The position numbers were made by a program, and so were the translations under genes. DNA of 64,000 bases from Auanema rhodensis (Eukaryota > Nematoda > Chromadorea > Rhabditida > Rhabditidae), in contig OZ059894.1 of NCBI GenBank assembly GCA_964057225.1, forward strand, positions 13,588,131 through 13,652,130, written 5' to 3'. Below are positions 23,237 through 35,946 of this stretch, one piece after another (position 1 is the first letter of the stretch; every line of letters begins with the position of its first letter). A model generated the notes under the pieces. The model saw nothing but the letters and a program-made list of their open reading frames with translations. It was not told where the DNA came from and did not search any database.

Positions 23237-26200
23237 AAAAAAAGATGATTTCAGCTGACCCATAGTTTGAATGTATTTGAATCTAAGTTTCATCTCATTT
23301 ATATCGTTCGCGTCATTAGTGCTATGGAGTAACTATTTACTTCAATTCTTCTAATGACTGACGTGGATGCATATGTACATGTCTGCAGCATTTCATGAAT
23401 CTCCCAACGAATATATTCTATTTCAATTGAAATTTAAATATTTTTCTCCAAGTTCTTTCTCGTTCTCTTGCAGTGCTTAAGATCTTGGCACATTGCCTGT
23501 GGCATATATGAATGTACATAGCATATGCTTTATAGAATTAATGTCCATTCAATGTTTTTCCTTTTCACCTATTTCAAATAATAACAAATGTTAACAGAAT
23601 TTAAAGTTTCAAACATAAAACCTGTCAGAATAAGCTCATGCGTGAATGAGAGGGGTGGGGTGTAACAGACTGAAAAAAGCTAACGACGGTCATCGTTGGA
23701 ATTACATATTTCAGATATACCAGCAATGCAATAAAAAATAATTAAAATTTATTTTCCTTTTTAAATGCAAAGAAATGTTCAAACTTGAACTAAATCTTCA
23801 GCTTTTCCTTCAAACTCTTCTGTAGTATTCATTTGAAAAATAAATGTTTTCAAGATATATCTTTAGACCCATCCCCCCAATCCCTCTTCCCCCTCATTCT
23901 TTCTCTCTCTCTTTGTGTCTCTCTGTCTCTTTCTCTCTATCTCTTGCACCCTCTATAAAACTGAAGATGTTTTTTTTGGTTCGAGACCAAATACGACATA
24001 TTATAAGGATTGCTCTGCTATTTCATACTAGCTCGCCCTCAATTCAACATCCATCCTAAAACCATCCATCAAATCTCGAGACCACCTATTTCCTCATTTT
24101 TCAGTTGTATTATCCATTTTCTAAGAAGCTTATACATAGCAATAAAAATTTTTTCCAAATAAAACATCAAAAGTAACAGAAAAAACATTTCTTTTGACAT
24201 TTTTTTTCATTCGTAGAAACTTATTTTTCGTTTGCAAGTATACCTGGCAACATGCGAATATTTCTTATTATGAATCTAAATAACTTGATAATTTAGGCAA
24301 TTTTGCTTTTCCTTTCAACAAAAATATATAGTTTTTCTATAAAATAAAAATTTTTTTGCTTACTGTTCTACAAATCATTCATGAAAGCCTATTACTTCAT
24401 ATTTAAGAAAAAAGATTTCAAAGTACCATATTCATTGAAGATATAGAAGGTCTTCATACACATATACATATGTATATAGTATATAGGTAACTTATAACAA
24501 ATAGTTAAATAAACGACTTTATAACAAAGCTATAAAAAGAATTTTCAAAATATGGAGAACATGATGCAAACCCTTCTATTCCTTATTTTTTTATTTATTT
24601 TCTTTAAAATTTTAAATATATATATTTCAAACAATCCACTTAATTTTCTTTTTTTTTTTGAAGAAAAAAAGTTTCTTGATGGCTCTGAGGAGGAATAGAT
24701 TACATTTTTCTAGAAAATTGCTACATATCCATTTATTCTTAGAAAAAAAAAGAATTGTTTTCCGGTATGTGATTGAAAGCCATTTGTCTACAAGTTGTCA
24801 CTGTGGCAATGAACTCTTGTTTGAGTTTGTTGTATCTGGTTGTCTTTTATAACATCTACATATGTATATATCTATGTATATGTAGGAATATAATACAAAT
24901 ATAAAAAAAATCAAATAATTTCATCAAAAATGACATAAATATCCATAAATCTTTCTTTTAACATCTTTATATATTAATATATTATATGTTTATATGTCTT
25001 TATATACTTCTTTTCTTCTTTCTATTCCCCCATATTCTAACTTATCTTCTCATTTAATATTTGTACTGATAATTTGAAAAAATGTTTTAAGTTCATTACT
25101 TGTTGCGTGGGTGAAATTAATTTTTTAGAAAGTTTGATTAGAAACTTCTAAATGATTTATATAGAGAAGATGAAGATAGACGATAGGTATATATCTATGT
25201 TATATCATTAAACACAATCATCGTATCTCCTTATTTTTCTAAAAAAAGGGCGTTGAAATGGATGTGAAATTACTAATTTCAATGTCTCAATCTCATTTTT
25301 TCTTCTTCACGTATGACATATGAACAGCTAATTTTGAAAATGAGGTGAAAGAAAGAGATGACAGGAACATCGTTGAGTAAAAGTTACGGAAATGAATAGA
25401 AGATAGATAGAGAGAAATAGAGAGCGAGAGAGAAAGAGAGAGACATAGGGGGAGAAAGAAAGAGGGAGAGAGAGAGAGGGAGCAACGAGAGGGAGGAGTA
25501 GTCATATAGATAGCTAAATAAAGAGAGGGAGGGAGAGAAAAAAAAGAAGGTACAGGGATAAGGAGAGATTCAAGCTTAAAGAATTCTACCGACCGCCCTT
25601 GTCTCCGCCCCAATGTGAGACCTTCTAGCGTATAAATTAACATATTTTGTAGAATATATTTTGCTTCTCAACGTCATGAGAATCAGTTTTCAACTAGCAG
25701 ATTAAACTGAAAATGAAGAAAAAAAAAGAAATTTTTATTTATTATTTATAAATGAATAAAAATAATTTTCTCATTTTTCTTTTTTTTTTTTATTATAAAA
25801 CATCAAAAATTATGTCATTTTGAAATAAGACTTGTCGCATTTATCGTCAATTTCTTCAATCTCGTTGAGAAGAAGATGACAATTTCCTGATTCTGTTAGT
25901 TCTTTTCCTTGTCAAGTTCAAACTGACAAATCCATCTATCTACTTCTTTAACGTTACTTCAATCAGAAATCAATCAATCATAGAATAATACAAGATTTTA
26001 GGAAGTAAAACAAATCTTTTTTTTTCCTTGTTCTTCTTTTTTTTCTTGCTTTTGTCAATAAAAAGTTTTATACTTTTTAGGAAAATAAATGGATCTATAA
26101 ATAGATAAATTGTCTAGAGAGTACTAAAATGATTTTACTTTAAATAGACTGATCGTATATGCGTATGTATGTATTCTGAACAATTCAATTTTACTCTACT

Positions 26201-26497
26201 ACTCTTCACACCCACACAATATATTTCCTAAAATTTTATTTTATTGATTTTAAAAATCATTGACTTTTGATATTTAAATTAAAAATCGGAAAGACACTCT
26301 CCCTCTATCTTTTTCTCTTTTTTTCTCCCCTCTTCTATCTCTCTCTCTCCCTCTTAAGAATCCTGAGCAATTGCGTGTGAAACACAATTTATAGATCTTC
26401 AGTTCAAGTACCATATACTATAATATCTCGAAGAAAAAAAAATTTATCCGTGAAATTTTGTAATTTATCTTCATTTCTTGACAAGTTTAATATCAAC
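23237..26497. other. Gene-poor spacer with CT/GA tracts
   Basis: AT-rich. CT-rich 23897-23945 and GA-rich 25380-25560 tracts generate Ser/Leu-rich pseudo-frames. No supported gene. Confidence 0.5.
25380..25560. repeat. GA-rich low-complexity tract
   Basis: Long imperfect purine array (GAGAGA, GGGAGA, AGAAAG). Confidence 0.85.
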
Positions 26498-26714
26498 ATG
26501 AATTACAATCAAATACTAACAATTTGTATTCTTTTTCTGTTTCTCTGTAATTATCTTCATGATTTGATTCATTTTTTGTATCTACTATCGTAGTTCAAAA
26601 TGTTTTTTTATCCTCAAAAATTCTATTTGGATTTCACTGTAGATAATACTTATCCATGCTTCACTAATGGAAAGAACATCAGAGTATCAATAAAAGTAGA
26701 GTTACCTTCTTTTC
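26498..26714 (+). CDS. Candidate small secreted peptide gene (weak)
   Basis: An ATG at 26498 opens a signal-peptide-like run (MNYNQILTICILFLFL) to a GTAATT donor at 26547. The best in-phase acceptor is CACTGTAG ending at 26641; it would add YNTYPCFTNGKNIRVSIK and read on. The next upstream acceptor (26594) gives an early stop. It lies 300 bp before the small cysteine-rich gene on the same strand. No family recognised and the splice choice is uncertain. Confidence 0.25.
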
Positions 26715-26928
26715 TTGAGCTAGACAAAAAGAAATTAAAGAAAAGGAATCATTTTTCATTCATTTTATCTTGTTTTCCTTTTTATTTTCGTTTCCTTTTG
26801 AAATGTTTATCTTAGTTTTTTTCTTATTTACTCTAGTATATATATATATATCTGATATATTCATATAAAAATTATAACTATTAATACATATTTTAAGGTA
26901 TTCTGAAACGCTTGTACCATCAGTCAAA

Positions 26929-27686
26929 ATGAGCTCTATTACACGTTACGTTCTGTTATGTGCTCTTCTTCCCTTAATTGGTGAGTTTTTTTCTTTTTTC
27001 TATTCCAATTTATTTCTTTTCAATTAAAACAACTTGTTATATTCATCTCAACTATTATTACCTTCATCTTTCTTTGTTGTTTAATTAGATTGAATTAACA
27101 AATTTTCTTTAGCTATGTCTGCTCCGGCAACAGATCTAGCATCTCAAAATGGTCAAATAGTCTCCTGTTCCATAGAAGAACACATCCAGATTCCTTGCCA
27201 ATGTTGTAAGAAAGATTGTTGGTATTCAGTTGCAGCTGTAAGTTGTTATTTCTCATCAAAATAAAAGAAAAAAATTCAAAAGTTTTATTTGAAAAAGGCA
27301 TTCAAAATTGTCGAAGCAGTGTGAATATCTTCACAGATAAATGTAACATCAATGAAAGTATTTATAGAAAAATAAAGAAGCTCACTGCTGAAATTCTAAA
27401 AGTTCATTGAACTGTGAACAGAAATATTATAAAATACTTTAATTTAACTTTATCTTATTTTTTTTCAAAAATCCAACTTTTTTGATAATAAAAATAATAT
27501 TTATACATATAATATTATGTCCTTTTGTTTATTTTTCTTGTCATTCAGGCTGCTACCCACGAACTTGGCCATATGCCGGGAGAAGCTGGAGAACAAGAAG
27601 CTATGGCCACTCTTCGCCTCATAAGAGCTTGCATGATTTCTGAATGTTCTGCCGTTTGTGCTTCTATTCATCGTCGTCCCTTCTAG
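26929..27686 (+). CDS. Small secreted cysteine-rich protein
   Basis: Three exons: 26929-26980, 27113-27237, 27549-27686, giving 104 residues. A signal peptide (MSSITRYVLLCALLPLIAMS) precedes a compact domain with a CQCCKKDCW knot-like cluster, a helical Ala/Glu-rich middle (AAATHELGHMPGEAGEQE) and a second cluster (CMISECSAVC) before the tail HRRPF. Eight cysteines after the signal would allow four disulfides. I do not recognise the family; it is likely a nematode-specific extracellular peptide. Note that HELGH resembles a zinc-protease HExxH motif, but the protein is too small and lacks the rest of such a fold. Confidence 0.75.
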
Positions 27687-29945
27687 GCCTCTTCTAACTA
27701 ACATCTGATTATCGGGCTATCGTTGTCGTTGTCGCAAAGTCGCCGTCGTCATCTTTTTTTTTTTGAAAAAATGACGTCAGATGATTATCTTATTTGAAAC
27801 AAACTATATAATATACTGACTGGCGTAACTCATCTTTTCTGTTCTTTCACCCCCCCCCCCCTCACTCTCTCTCTCTCTAGTTATTCTTTTACTGTACCCA
27901 TCGAAAAATCCATCCAATTTTCCAAATATTCGGCAGAATAACGTTATTATAAGTTTATTCAAAGAATATTTCATTTTCAAATTATTTTATATTAATCTGA
28001 TAAGACAGAATAAGATGAGTAACGTTTATTTTAATAATTCATTTATATAAAGCCATTTATATTCCAATTTTTAAAATCGAAATAGTAGATGATGTATAAG
28101 ACATTCGTTCAGTTAAAACAAATCTAAATAACTGATTGTTATTTTCAATAATTAAGTTTTCCTTTTCAATAACTCGTTTTCACATTTTTTTTCACATTGT
28201 AGAAGATTGATTATGAGGGGATAAATCGGCTTAACTTGTTAGTACATTAACTATATTCATAACAGTATATTTTAATTTTCTTTAAAATTATTTTCAAAAA
28301 TTAACAAAATGTTTAGTTGAACAAAATATAAATTACAACATTAAATTTAAAAAAAATTACAATTTACTAAAAAAAAAAAGAAAATGTATATGAAAATGTA
28401 TATTATACTATTGAATTGGGAATTGATTTATTAAGCTTTATATTATATTACAGAATATGAATAACAATAATAGATAGACAACATTAGTGAGAATCAAAAT
28501 AATAAATAAGAACAAACAAATTTCATATTTCTCATTTCATTTTAAAAAAAATTAAAAATGAAAATATAGAGAAATGATTATGTATTATAGATTTTCAGGT
28601 ACAAATCTTTGTTTTGTTCCTTTACGAATTAACTTTTTATATCTTATAATCTTCTTTTGTGGATAATAAAACTCAGAAATACATTAGTAAGCAAAAAAGG
28701 AAAAAGGGGAATATCATATCGTTTGTCATCTGAATACGATGATCCAATTGAAGTCTCCTTCAAGCATATAGAAGGAACTCTTATACCTTTCATAAGCCCT
28801 ATGTATACATGTCTTTCACAAGCTAACACAGGCAAACATCTCATATAGCGTAGGAATTGCAAAGCAGGTCATGCTCTGCTATCTCATAACATCATGCTCA
28901 AGATTTGCTCTTCAACTTATTATTCATTTTTATTTTCGGAATTTCCTTTTTTGACATGATAATTGAGATTTAAATATCTATAAACATTGGCAGAAACTTG
29001 TCCTTATTAATAAAAAAGATGTTATTAATGAAAACTAAAGTATTTAAAAGACATACAAAAGATTTAAAATATGCTTTGAGCTTCGATTCCCTGTTTTTTT
29101 TTCAAAATACTTATGCTTGTAAGATAATGTTCTAATACGGAACTCTTATAGTTAAGATGTTCTTTAACTATACAATAGATAATTGTTTTTCAATTTGTAA
29201 TATAAAGATTTTTTTAAGCCAAAACTATTGAAAGCCATTAGAAAAATACAAATCTCTATTGACCAGAGAAGATTGAATTGCTACGAAATTTTCAAAAATC
29301 TGAATAAATATAAATGAAAAAGAAAAAAAAGGTTTATAGATATTTTATAATTATATCTGTATTTCTATATCTTCATATTAACTAGTATACATGTAAAATC
29401 AGATTCCAACTTACTGAGGTCGTAGAACAAATAGAAATTTTACAAGTTTTCAACTTGAGAAAAATTGTTTCAAAAGAACTAATGTTAATACAAACCTTAT
29501 AACTTCGGAAAATAATTCAGTGTTTGCTAATGTTTAACAGAGAGCGAGGACTCACCTTTCATTGGCTTTCGTTATATTTACCAAATCGATGATGAACAGT
29601 CGTTCTCAGTCTAGTTCAGCTTCTGGATTTTCCACTGCCAATGTTGTCACGCACTATCTACTCTACAAAGCATACTATTGTGTAAAATTTAATAAAATAT
29701 TTTACAATATTAAAAATAATTATATTTCTATAACTATAATAATTGATTAAATATCCTTATATCCAATAAAATATATGTATTATATGTTTTTTTTTCAATA
29801 TTTCAAATAAAAATTGTTTGTTCATATTGAAATATGATGAATCGATTTTAATTCTTTCTATTCATTATTCTATATCAAATCCCTCAAAATCGTCATGCTT
29901 TAGTCATTCTTTCGTTTAAATTTGTTTTTATTTTTAGACAAAACG
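27687..29945. other. Intergenic, no supported gene
   Basis: Contains a poly-C run joined to CT repeats (27850-27878). A short plus-strand frame starting at ATG 29589 (Ser-rich, MMNSRSQSSSASGFSTANVV) has gene-like codons and could be a leader exon of the next gene, but no in-phase junction was found. Confidence 0.45.
27850..27878. repeat. Poly-C plus (CT)n tract
   Basis: About twelve consecutive C followed by CT dinucleotides; prone to length error in assembly. Confidence 0.9.
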
Positions 29946-30837
29946 ATGGCCAAAATATCTCCTGGACCTCCAGCTACACCTGTAACTCGACCTCTTCATC
30001 TCGATACATCTCACTTAACTGATGATAACTTTCTATCAGCTCCCGCAATGTTTATGGTAAGAACTTTATTATTTTATCTTTAATTATATAGAATCAATAT
30101 AATAATTAACTATTCATATATCTTTATATATATATAACTAATACAATAAATCTATATATATATATATATATGTATCTATGTGCATATAACCTACAACATA
30201 ATATTCATATTCATTAACCATTTAACTTATATTCAACCATAAAAAACTATTTTAACTATTATAAACTTCTATTAAATAATTTCAAAGGTTTATGAATAAT
30301 CCCATTTCTCTTCTGTTATATTTACTTAGATGATTCATGAAGCTCGCATGCATACGCTCTATTTCTTATCATTTCTTGATCAATATCATACTTTTACCAT
30401 TTTTGGTGTTCAATATGTATTCTAATTGTCTTTCCATTGAAGAAAATGCTTTACCAGTAAGTTTATAAGAAATTTTAATATTATTATAATTTTAATTATA
30501 TTATTATAATATTTATATATATATATATATAAATAATCTTTAACCTTTTAAGGAACATTCTCCTGGTCTTAGTACCAAAATTAAAATTCCAAAACGACAC
30601 TACTCACGTGAAGATCCATTAGAGCGTATGGCTACACCAATGTTTGATAAGGTTTTCATATTTTAAACAACTTCATTTCAAATTTTGAAAAACTAATAGG
30701 AAGAAATTCGTCAACGTAAGAAGGGACCATCATCAGCTGCCACAGTATTAGCTATGTCCGGCTTATTTGTAGTTGGTGTAACATTAATGACCAGTGGAAT
30801 CATTGTATTAATCTTAGTAAGTTTATATTTTACAAAT

Positions 30838-30872
<35 letters not shown>

Positions 30873-33480
30873 AAATATTAATTAGGAAAATAATCTAAAT
30901 CATCAAACATCAACTTTTATTAAATTTGAGATGATGACCGCTGATAAGATTTGCCTTTACTTTGCCTTTCACCATATATAGCATAAAAGGATGATAATCA
31001 AAAGATCTGAATCTTCATCATAATCATCGCAAACATCTTCTTCTTCTTCTTATTCTTCTCTCATTTATCTTTATCTATTGATTTGCATAATATATTTATA
31101 TTTTGCCCCCAAAAGAAGATCATTTAGAATCCATCAGTCGTAGGAAAATGTTCTTCGTGTGAATATTGGTTCACTTTGGGATGAATGACCCAGGTTGCCA
31201 AAACGGTGTTAAAATGAGAGAAAGAGAAAGAAGGAATAGACAGAAGGAGAGAGAAAAAGATTTTGGTTGATTGGGGGGGAGTTGAATACGTCTACGAGGA
31301 GAAAGAGATCGAACGAGATTTCTAGTATGGATAACACAATAAAAGGTAAGCATGAAAAAGAGATATAAAGAGAATTATGAAGAGTACTAGAGAGAAAGAG
31401 TGAGTGCACAATATAGAGAGAAAGAGGAAATGAGAGAAAAAAAAAGATAAAGAGAGATTATTTGATTAACTGAATCTTCACAAAATTCACATGCAACATA
31501 GTATTCCAATTTGTTTTTGTTTATGAATTAACTACACTTCAAATATTTCATTCGTTATAATACTTCTAATGATATAATTAACTTCATTTGAATGAATAAA
31601 AACAAATAAAAAGAAAACAAATGTGTAAATACTGAGCAAACACCAGCTATTATATGAAAGAACGTTTCAATTACAGTTTCAAACTGTATATTTCTTTTGA
31701 TGTTTGAACATTTTAAGATATTCTCAAATTAAAATTAACAAGAAAAATCGAATACGAACCTAATTAGGATACAAATTTCGTTTTTGAAATGTAGTATATC
31801 TTCTTTGTATTTCAAAAAAATATTATTATTGAAACATTTTTTTGAAATCCCATTTCGCAACTTGATCAGATGGTGGGACCTTCGGACAGTTGTGGTTATC
31901 CACTTCTTTAATGTTTCGTCTAACATTCCTTTTTTTACTTTTATCTTATTGCCTGATTTTCTCGTCCTTTGTAATTCATTAAACTACCCATAAAATCCAG
32001 AAAACTGAAAAAAGAACCCTTCCGTTCAACCGATTGTCGTCAAGTGAAGCCAGGTGGCTGCGGCGGGAGTTCATACGTCCTGTATCCGCCTGATTTACAA
32101 AATCCGAAAAAAAACTGATCTGATTGTCTATGATCGTGGATAGAATACAAATTACGTAGAACATGAAATAGAGTGAGAGTGAGAACGAGTCTAAGATATA
32201 GAGAAAGAGAGAAGACAAAACATTAAAAACTAAGGTTAAAATTAAAAAAATTCTGAAACGAGAAAGGAAAAGTAAAAATGAGAACATCAAGTGAAGATTC
32301 CGCTGGCTAAGAGAAAACTGTTAATTAAATAAAATTCAACGAATATGCTCACAATGGCAAGATGCTGAGATTCTTTTTCATAGTTGAAGTTGAAGATATT
32401 GAAAATACAGCTTGAAAGCTGTTATCATCTGATATCTTTTTTTTTTTCAATGAAAGAATAATGATTTTGCCAACGTCATCAGCTAAGGAGTAGGATCATA
32501 ATACAAATTCTGTAGAAAAGCCGCAACCAACATCCTGTTTCATGATGATCATGTTAACATCTAACATCAGTAATAGAAAAAGTCTGGTCTCTTGATAAGT
32601 GAAACACATAGCTTTGCTAGCACATTGCAGACTTTCATTAACTCATTATTGAAATATTTCTCAATTTATTTCAGTCAGATTGTATAAAAATTGAAATGAA
32701 AAATATATGCATATCTGCCGTTTAGTTGAAAAGCGCTTAGTATGGGTGGCCGGGACTGAAAACCTTTGTCACTTTATCTTCTGGAATCTGGAAAAAAAAC
32801 TTAAAAGGAATGATGAAATTGACTAATGAAGATGGTCTTGACATGAAGCAGAAAATCAATTTTCAAGCAATTTCGTTTAAATTACGTAGTTAGCACTGAC
32901 GTGTAGATAGCAAAGCTAGAGGAAAAGCTGATAGACGTACATGAAATTTGTGATGAATTGATAACATTTGATCAAAAAAGTGGATCGTATTTGGATTCAT
33001 TGAGTAAATGATTGAAATTCCATTCTTTTTGTCTTATATTATAAAAAATATTTATGAAATAAGAATGTTGATGAATAGATAAACGGAGCACATGTGAGTA
33101 TGTGTCGGTTTCAACTGAGGGGTATATCCTTGACCTGCAATAGTTGAGCAACTTATCTGATGTACTATGATTGAGCATCTTCTTAAACTTGAATAAAAAC
33201 AAAAAAATATGTTTATATAATTATATATAAATATATATTTATAGTAAAAACAATAATTTCTTCATTCTAGCAAACACAAACTCCATTTGTGATTACTGGC
33301 TGCCTGTTCTTGGGATTCGGATTTGCTATGCTATTGGTGTGTGCAGTTCTTCAACGCAAGAATGTTGTGAAATTCATATTGGATTTGAATCGAGATTTAT
33401 ATTTCTTGAATATGAACAAGAGTTATATGTGGAAAATGATGTTTGAAATGAGATCAGAATTACCATTATCAAATGATTGA
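29946..33480 (+). CDS. Small two-pass membrane protein, function unknown
   Basis: Core exons 29946-30056, 30553-30651, 30700-30816, 33271-33480 encode 178 residues. A Pro-rich cytosolic N-terminus and basic stretch (KIKIPKRHYSRED, IRQRKKG) precede two hydrophobic helices (VLAMSGLFVVGVTLMTSGIIV and FVITGCLFLGFGFAMLLVCAV) and a charged C-terminus. Two further exons, 30330-30405 and 30443-30456, are individually out of frame but together add exactly 30 residues in frame, so they are probably a paired cassette or an alternative start (ATG at 30330 directly after an acceptor). Start preceded by TTTTTAG, a likely trans-splice site. The last intron is 2454 nt, far above the local norm. Not a family I can name. 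Confidence 0.77.
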
Positions 33481-33609
33481 ATTTATTTGCAAAAAAAACA
33501 TTTTCAACTTTTTTTAAAGAAGCCGTCTGTCTAATATTGTGATTTATTTCGGGTATTTGCTGTAAAATTTGTTATAATACGCTTTAAGAAATTAGAATTT
33601 TAGTCTTTT

Positions 33610-33615
33610 AATAAA
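33610..33615 (+). terminator. Poly(A) signal of the two-pass membrane gene
   Basis: AATAAA 130 nt after the TGA stop. Confidence 0.6.
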
Positions 33616-33806
33616 GAAATTTTCATTTAATTTATTTTTCTTTGCTATGAGTAGTAGTCATACTAATCTCACAAAAAAGAGATTAAAGGTCATATCATTC
33701 TAACAATAACAGTACAAGATGTTTTCTGAAATGTTCAGAATTGATATTAAAATAGAGATTGAGGATGTATATACAGAAAGAAAGAAATTAAAAGAGAGAG
33801 AAAGGA

Positions 33807-33812
<6 letters not shown>

Positions 33813-33844
<32 letters not shown>
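33813..33844. repeat. (AG)n microsatellite
   Basis: Clean AG run within a longer purine-rich tract (33776-33850). Confidence 0.9.
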
Positions 33845-33851
<7 letters not shown>

Positions 33852-34289
33852 TATGATACTGTTTGGCGGCTTGAGATAAATCTCCAAAAGAAAGGGGAAG
33901 ACCTGTATTCTTACTACCTCATAGAGAATCATGAAATCTTTTTCTCTATCATTCAACAGCATATTTCATGTTTCCTTTTTATCTCTAACCCTCTTTTTGT
34001 CTCTCTCATACATAAATGCTATTTTGGTAATTTCCCTCCTTTATCTATGATTCTACCCATTTTCTCTACTTATAGCTCATCGCTGATCAGCATCTCAGGA
34101 TATATCGGGGTCGTCCCGAAGGCTAAACAAGGAGTGTCCACGTAAATCAAAGAGGGTGATTGTCCTTCTTATATTCTAGCTCCTCTCCAAATCACTATCT
34201 GTCTCTCATCAGCATTATTCTTATCCAGAAGACATAGAGATATCCCTTCTCTCAAATTCGTGTACTGTCTATTACATCTCTATGAGAAA

Positions 34290-34417
34290 GATGTCTCTCT
34301 CGGATGGCCCATGGATAACACCCGCCTCCCGACTGGCCATCCGACCATCGAACTCCGCCCCTTCTGGACCCCATATAAGGAAGTATCTTGCTCCGCCTCT
34401 TTCGCAGTCTGTAAGAC
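34290..34417 (+). promoter_or_regulatory. Core promoter of the collagen gene
   Basis: GC-rich relative to the window. A CCGCCCC box at about 34355 is followed by CCATATAAGG at 34371-34380, which is both a TATA element and a perfect CArg-type CC(A/T)6GG box. It lies about 45 bp before the ATG, so the 5' UTR must be very short. Confidence 0.6.
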
Positions 34418-35622
34418 ATGGAGTCTGACGGACGCCTTAAGGCATACAAGTTCGTCGCTTATGCGGCCGTTTCTTTTTCTATCGTGGCCGTTCTCTCGGT
34501 CGTTCTCACCTTACCAATGGTTTACAACTATGTAAGCCATGTGAGACGCCAGATGCACCACGAGATTTCTTTCTGCAAGGTTTGTACTTTTTAAATTTTT
34601 TTCTGAAAACATGTTAGCTCATTGATATGATTTTGACGATTTTTACCTTGAATATGGATTTCCTAATCCAAAAATTGAATTTTGACTTTTGTTTTATTTC
34701 ATGTGATAACATCTATTACATTCTAAATATTTCAAAATGCTCCTATATGAGCTTTTATTCATTTTTCACAACTTTTTTTCTTATTTTCGTTACTTTAGGG
34801 ATCTGCTAAGGATATCTTCGCTGAAGTTAACTACATGAAGACCCAACAAAATGGACCAATGGCTCCACGTAACCGTACTGCTCGCCAAGCTTACGGAGGA
34901 CCAGAAGTCAACCCTGCTCCAAATCTTCAGTGTGAGGGATGCTGCCTTCCAGGACCTCCAGGACCAGCTGGAGCTGCCGGAAAGCCAGGAAAGCCAGGAC
35001 GTCCAGGAGCCCCAGGAACTCCAGGAGTACCAGGAAAGCCACCAGTCGCCCCATGTGAGCCAACCACTCCACCACCATGCAAGCCATGCCCACAAGGACC
35101 ACCAGGACCTCCAGGACCACCAGGAGCTCCAGGAGACCCAGGAGAGGCCGGAACCCCAGGACGCCCAGGAACTGATGCTGCCCCAGGATCCCCAGGACCA
35201 CGTGGACCACCAGGACCACCAGGAGAAGCCGGAGCCCCAGGACCAGCCGGAGAGCCAGGAACCCCAGCTCAAGCTGAGCCACTCACTCCAGGACCACCAG
35301 GAGAAGCTGGAGATCCAGGTTAGGATTTGTTTTTAATTGCTTACACATCTATATATCTAATTTGTGAACTATAGCTTATTTTAAAATGTTTATAGGACCA
35401 CCAGGACCACCAGGACCACCAGGACAACCAGGAGCCGATGGACCACCAGGACCCCCAGGACCAAAGGGAGCTGCTGGACCAGACGGACCACCAGGAGTCG
35501 ACGGACAAGCCGGACCACCAGGACCACCAGGACCAGCTGGAACCTCCGGAGAAAAGGGTATCTGCCCCAAGTACTGTGCCATCGATGGTGGAGTCTTCTT
35601 CGAGGACGGAACTCGTCGTTAA
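34418..35622 (+). CDS. Cuticle collagen
   Basis: Structural collagen of the nematode cuticle, secreted by hypodermis. Exons 34418-34579, 34799-35318, 35396-35622 encode 302 residues. In order: a nematode cuticle collagen N-terminal domain ([20 protein letters not shown] hydrophobic anchor, then [15 protein letters not shown]), an [11 protein letters not shown] site typical of subtilisin-type processing before the triple helix, Gly-X-Y blocks interrupted by Cys-containing gaps ([17 protein letters not shown]), and the terminal non-collagenous end [20 protein letters not shown]. That ending matches the C. elegans DPY-13/COL-34-like group; I do not assign an orthologue. Codons are strongly biased to CCA/GGA/GCC, as expected for a highly expressed gene. 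Confidence 0.96.
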
Positions 35623-35779
35623 GAAGCCATTCAAAATTCACATTACTATTCCCACGACGCCATCCACCTCATCAGGAGCGTCTTCGACTTCTGATGAAGT
35701 CGTCGACTTTGTTGTACCTAGTGTCGATGCAATATATTTATATTTATTATTATTATGCCTTCAATATACCGCTGCTATT

Positions 35780-35785
35780 AATAAA
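35780..35785 (+). terminator. Poly(A) signal of the collagen gene
   Basis: AATAAA 157 nt after the TAA stop. Confidence 0.65.
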
Positions 35786-35946
35786 GACAATTCGGCTGGT
35801 AAATCCTTGTTTTGATTATTTATCTTTTAAACCAAATAGAATACAACACAACAAATTATCAACATCATTAAGCTTTTTGTATTAAGATCCATTTTCACTT
35901 GATTGTTCTTTGAACATTACTTTCTCTCGCATGCAATCACATACAG

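Noticed and set aside
27299-27410. Cys-containing exon-like frame in an intron of the small cysteine-rich gene
   Set aside because: The good frame needs phase 1, but the preceding donor leaves phase 0; joining it gives a stop after eight codons.
34790-35641. Several long frames opposite or out of phase with the collagen
   Set aside because: Shadows of Gly-X-Y repeats (Trp/Ser- and Leu/Val-rich translations).
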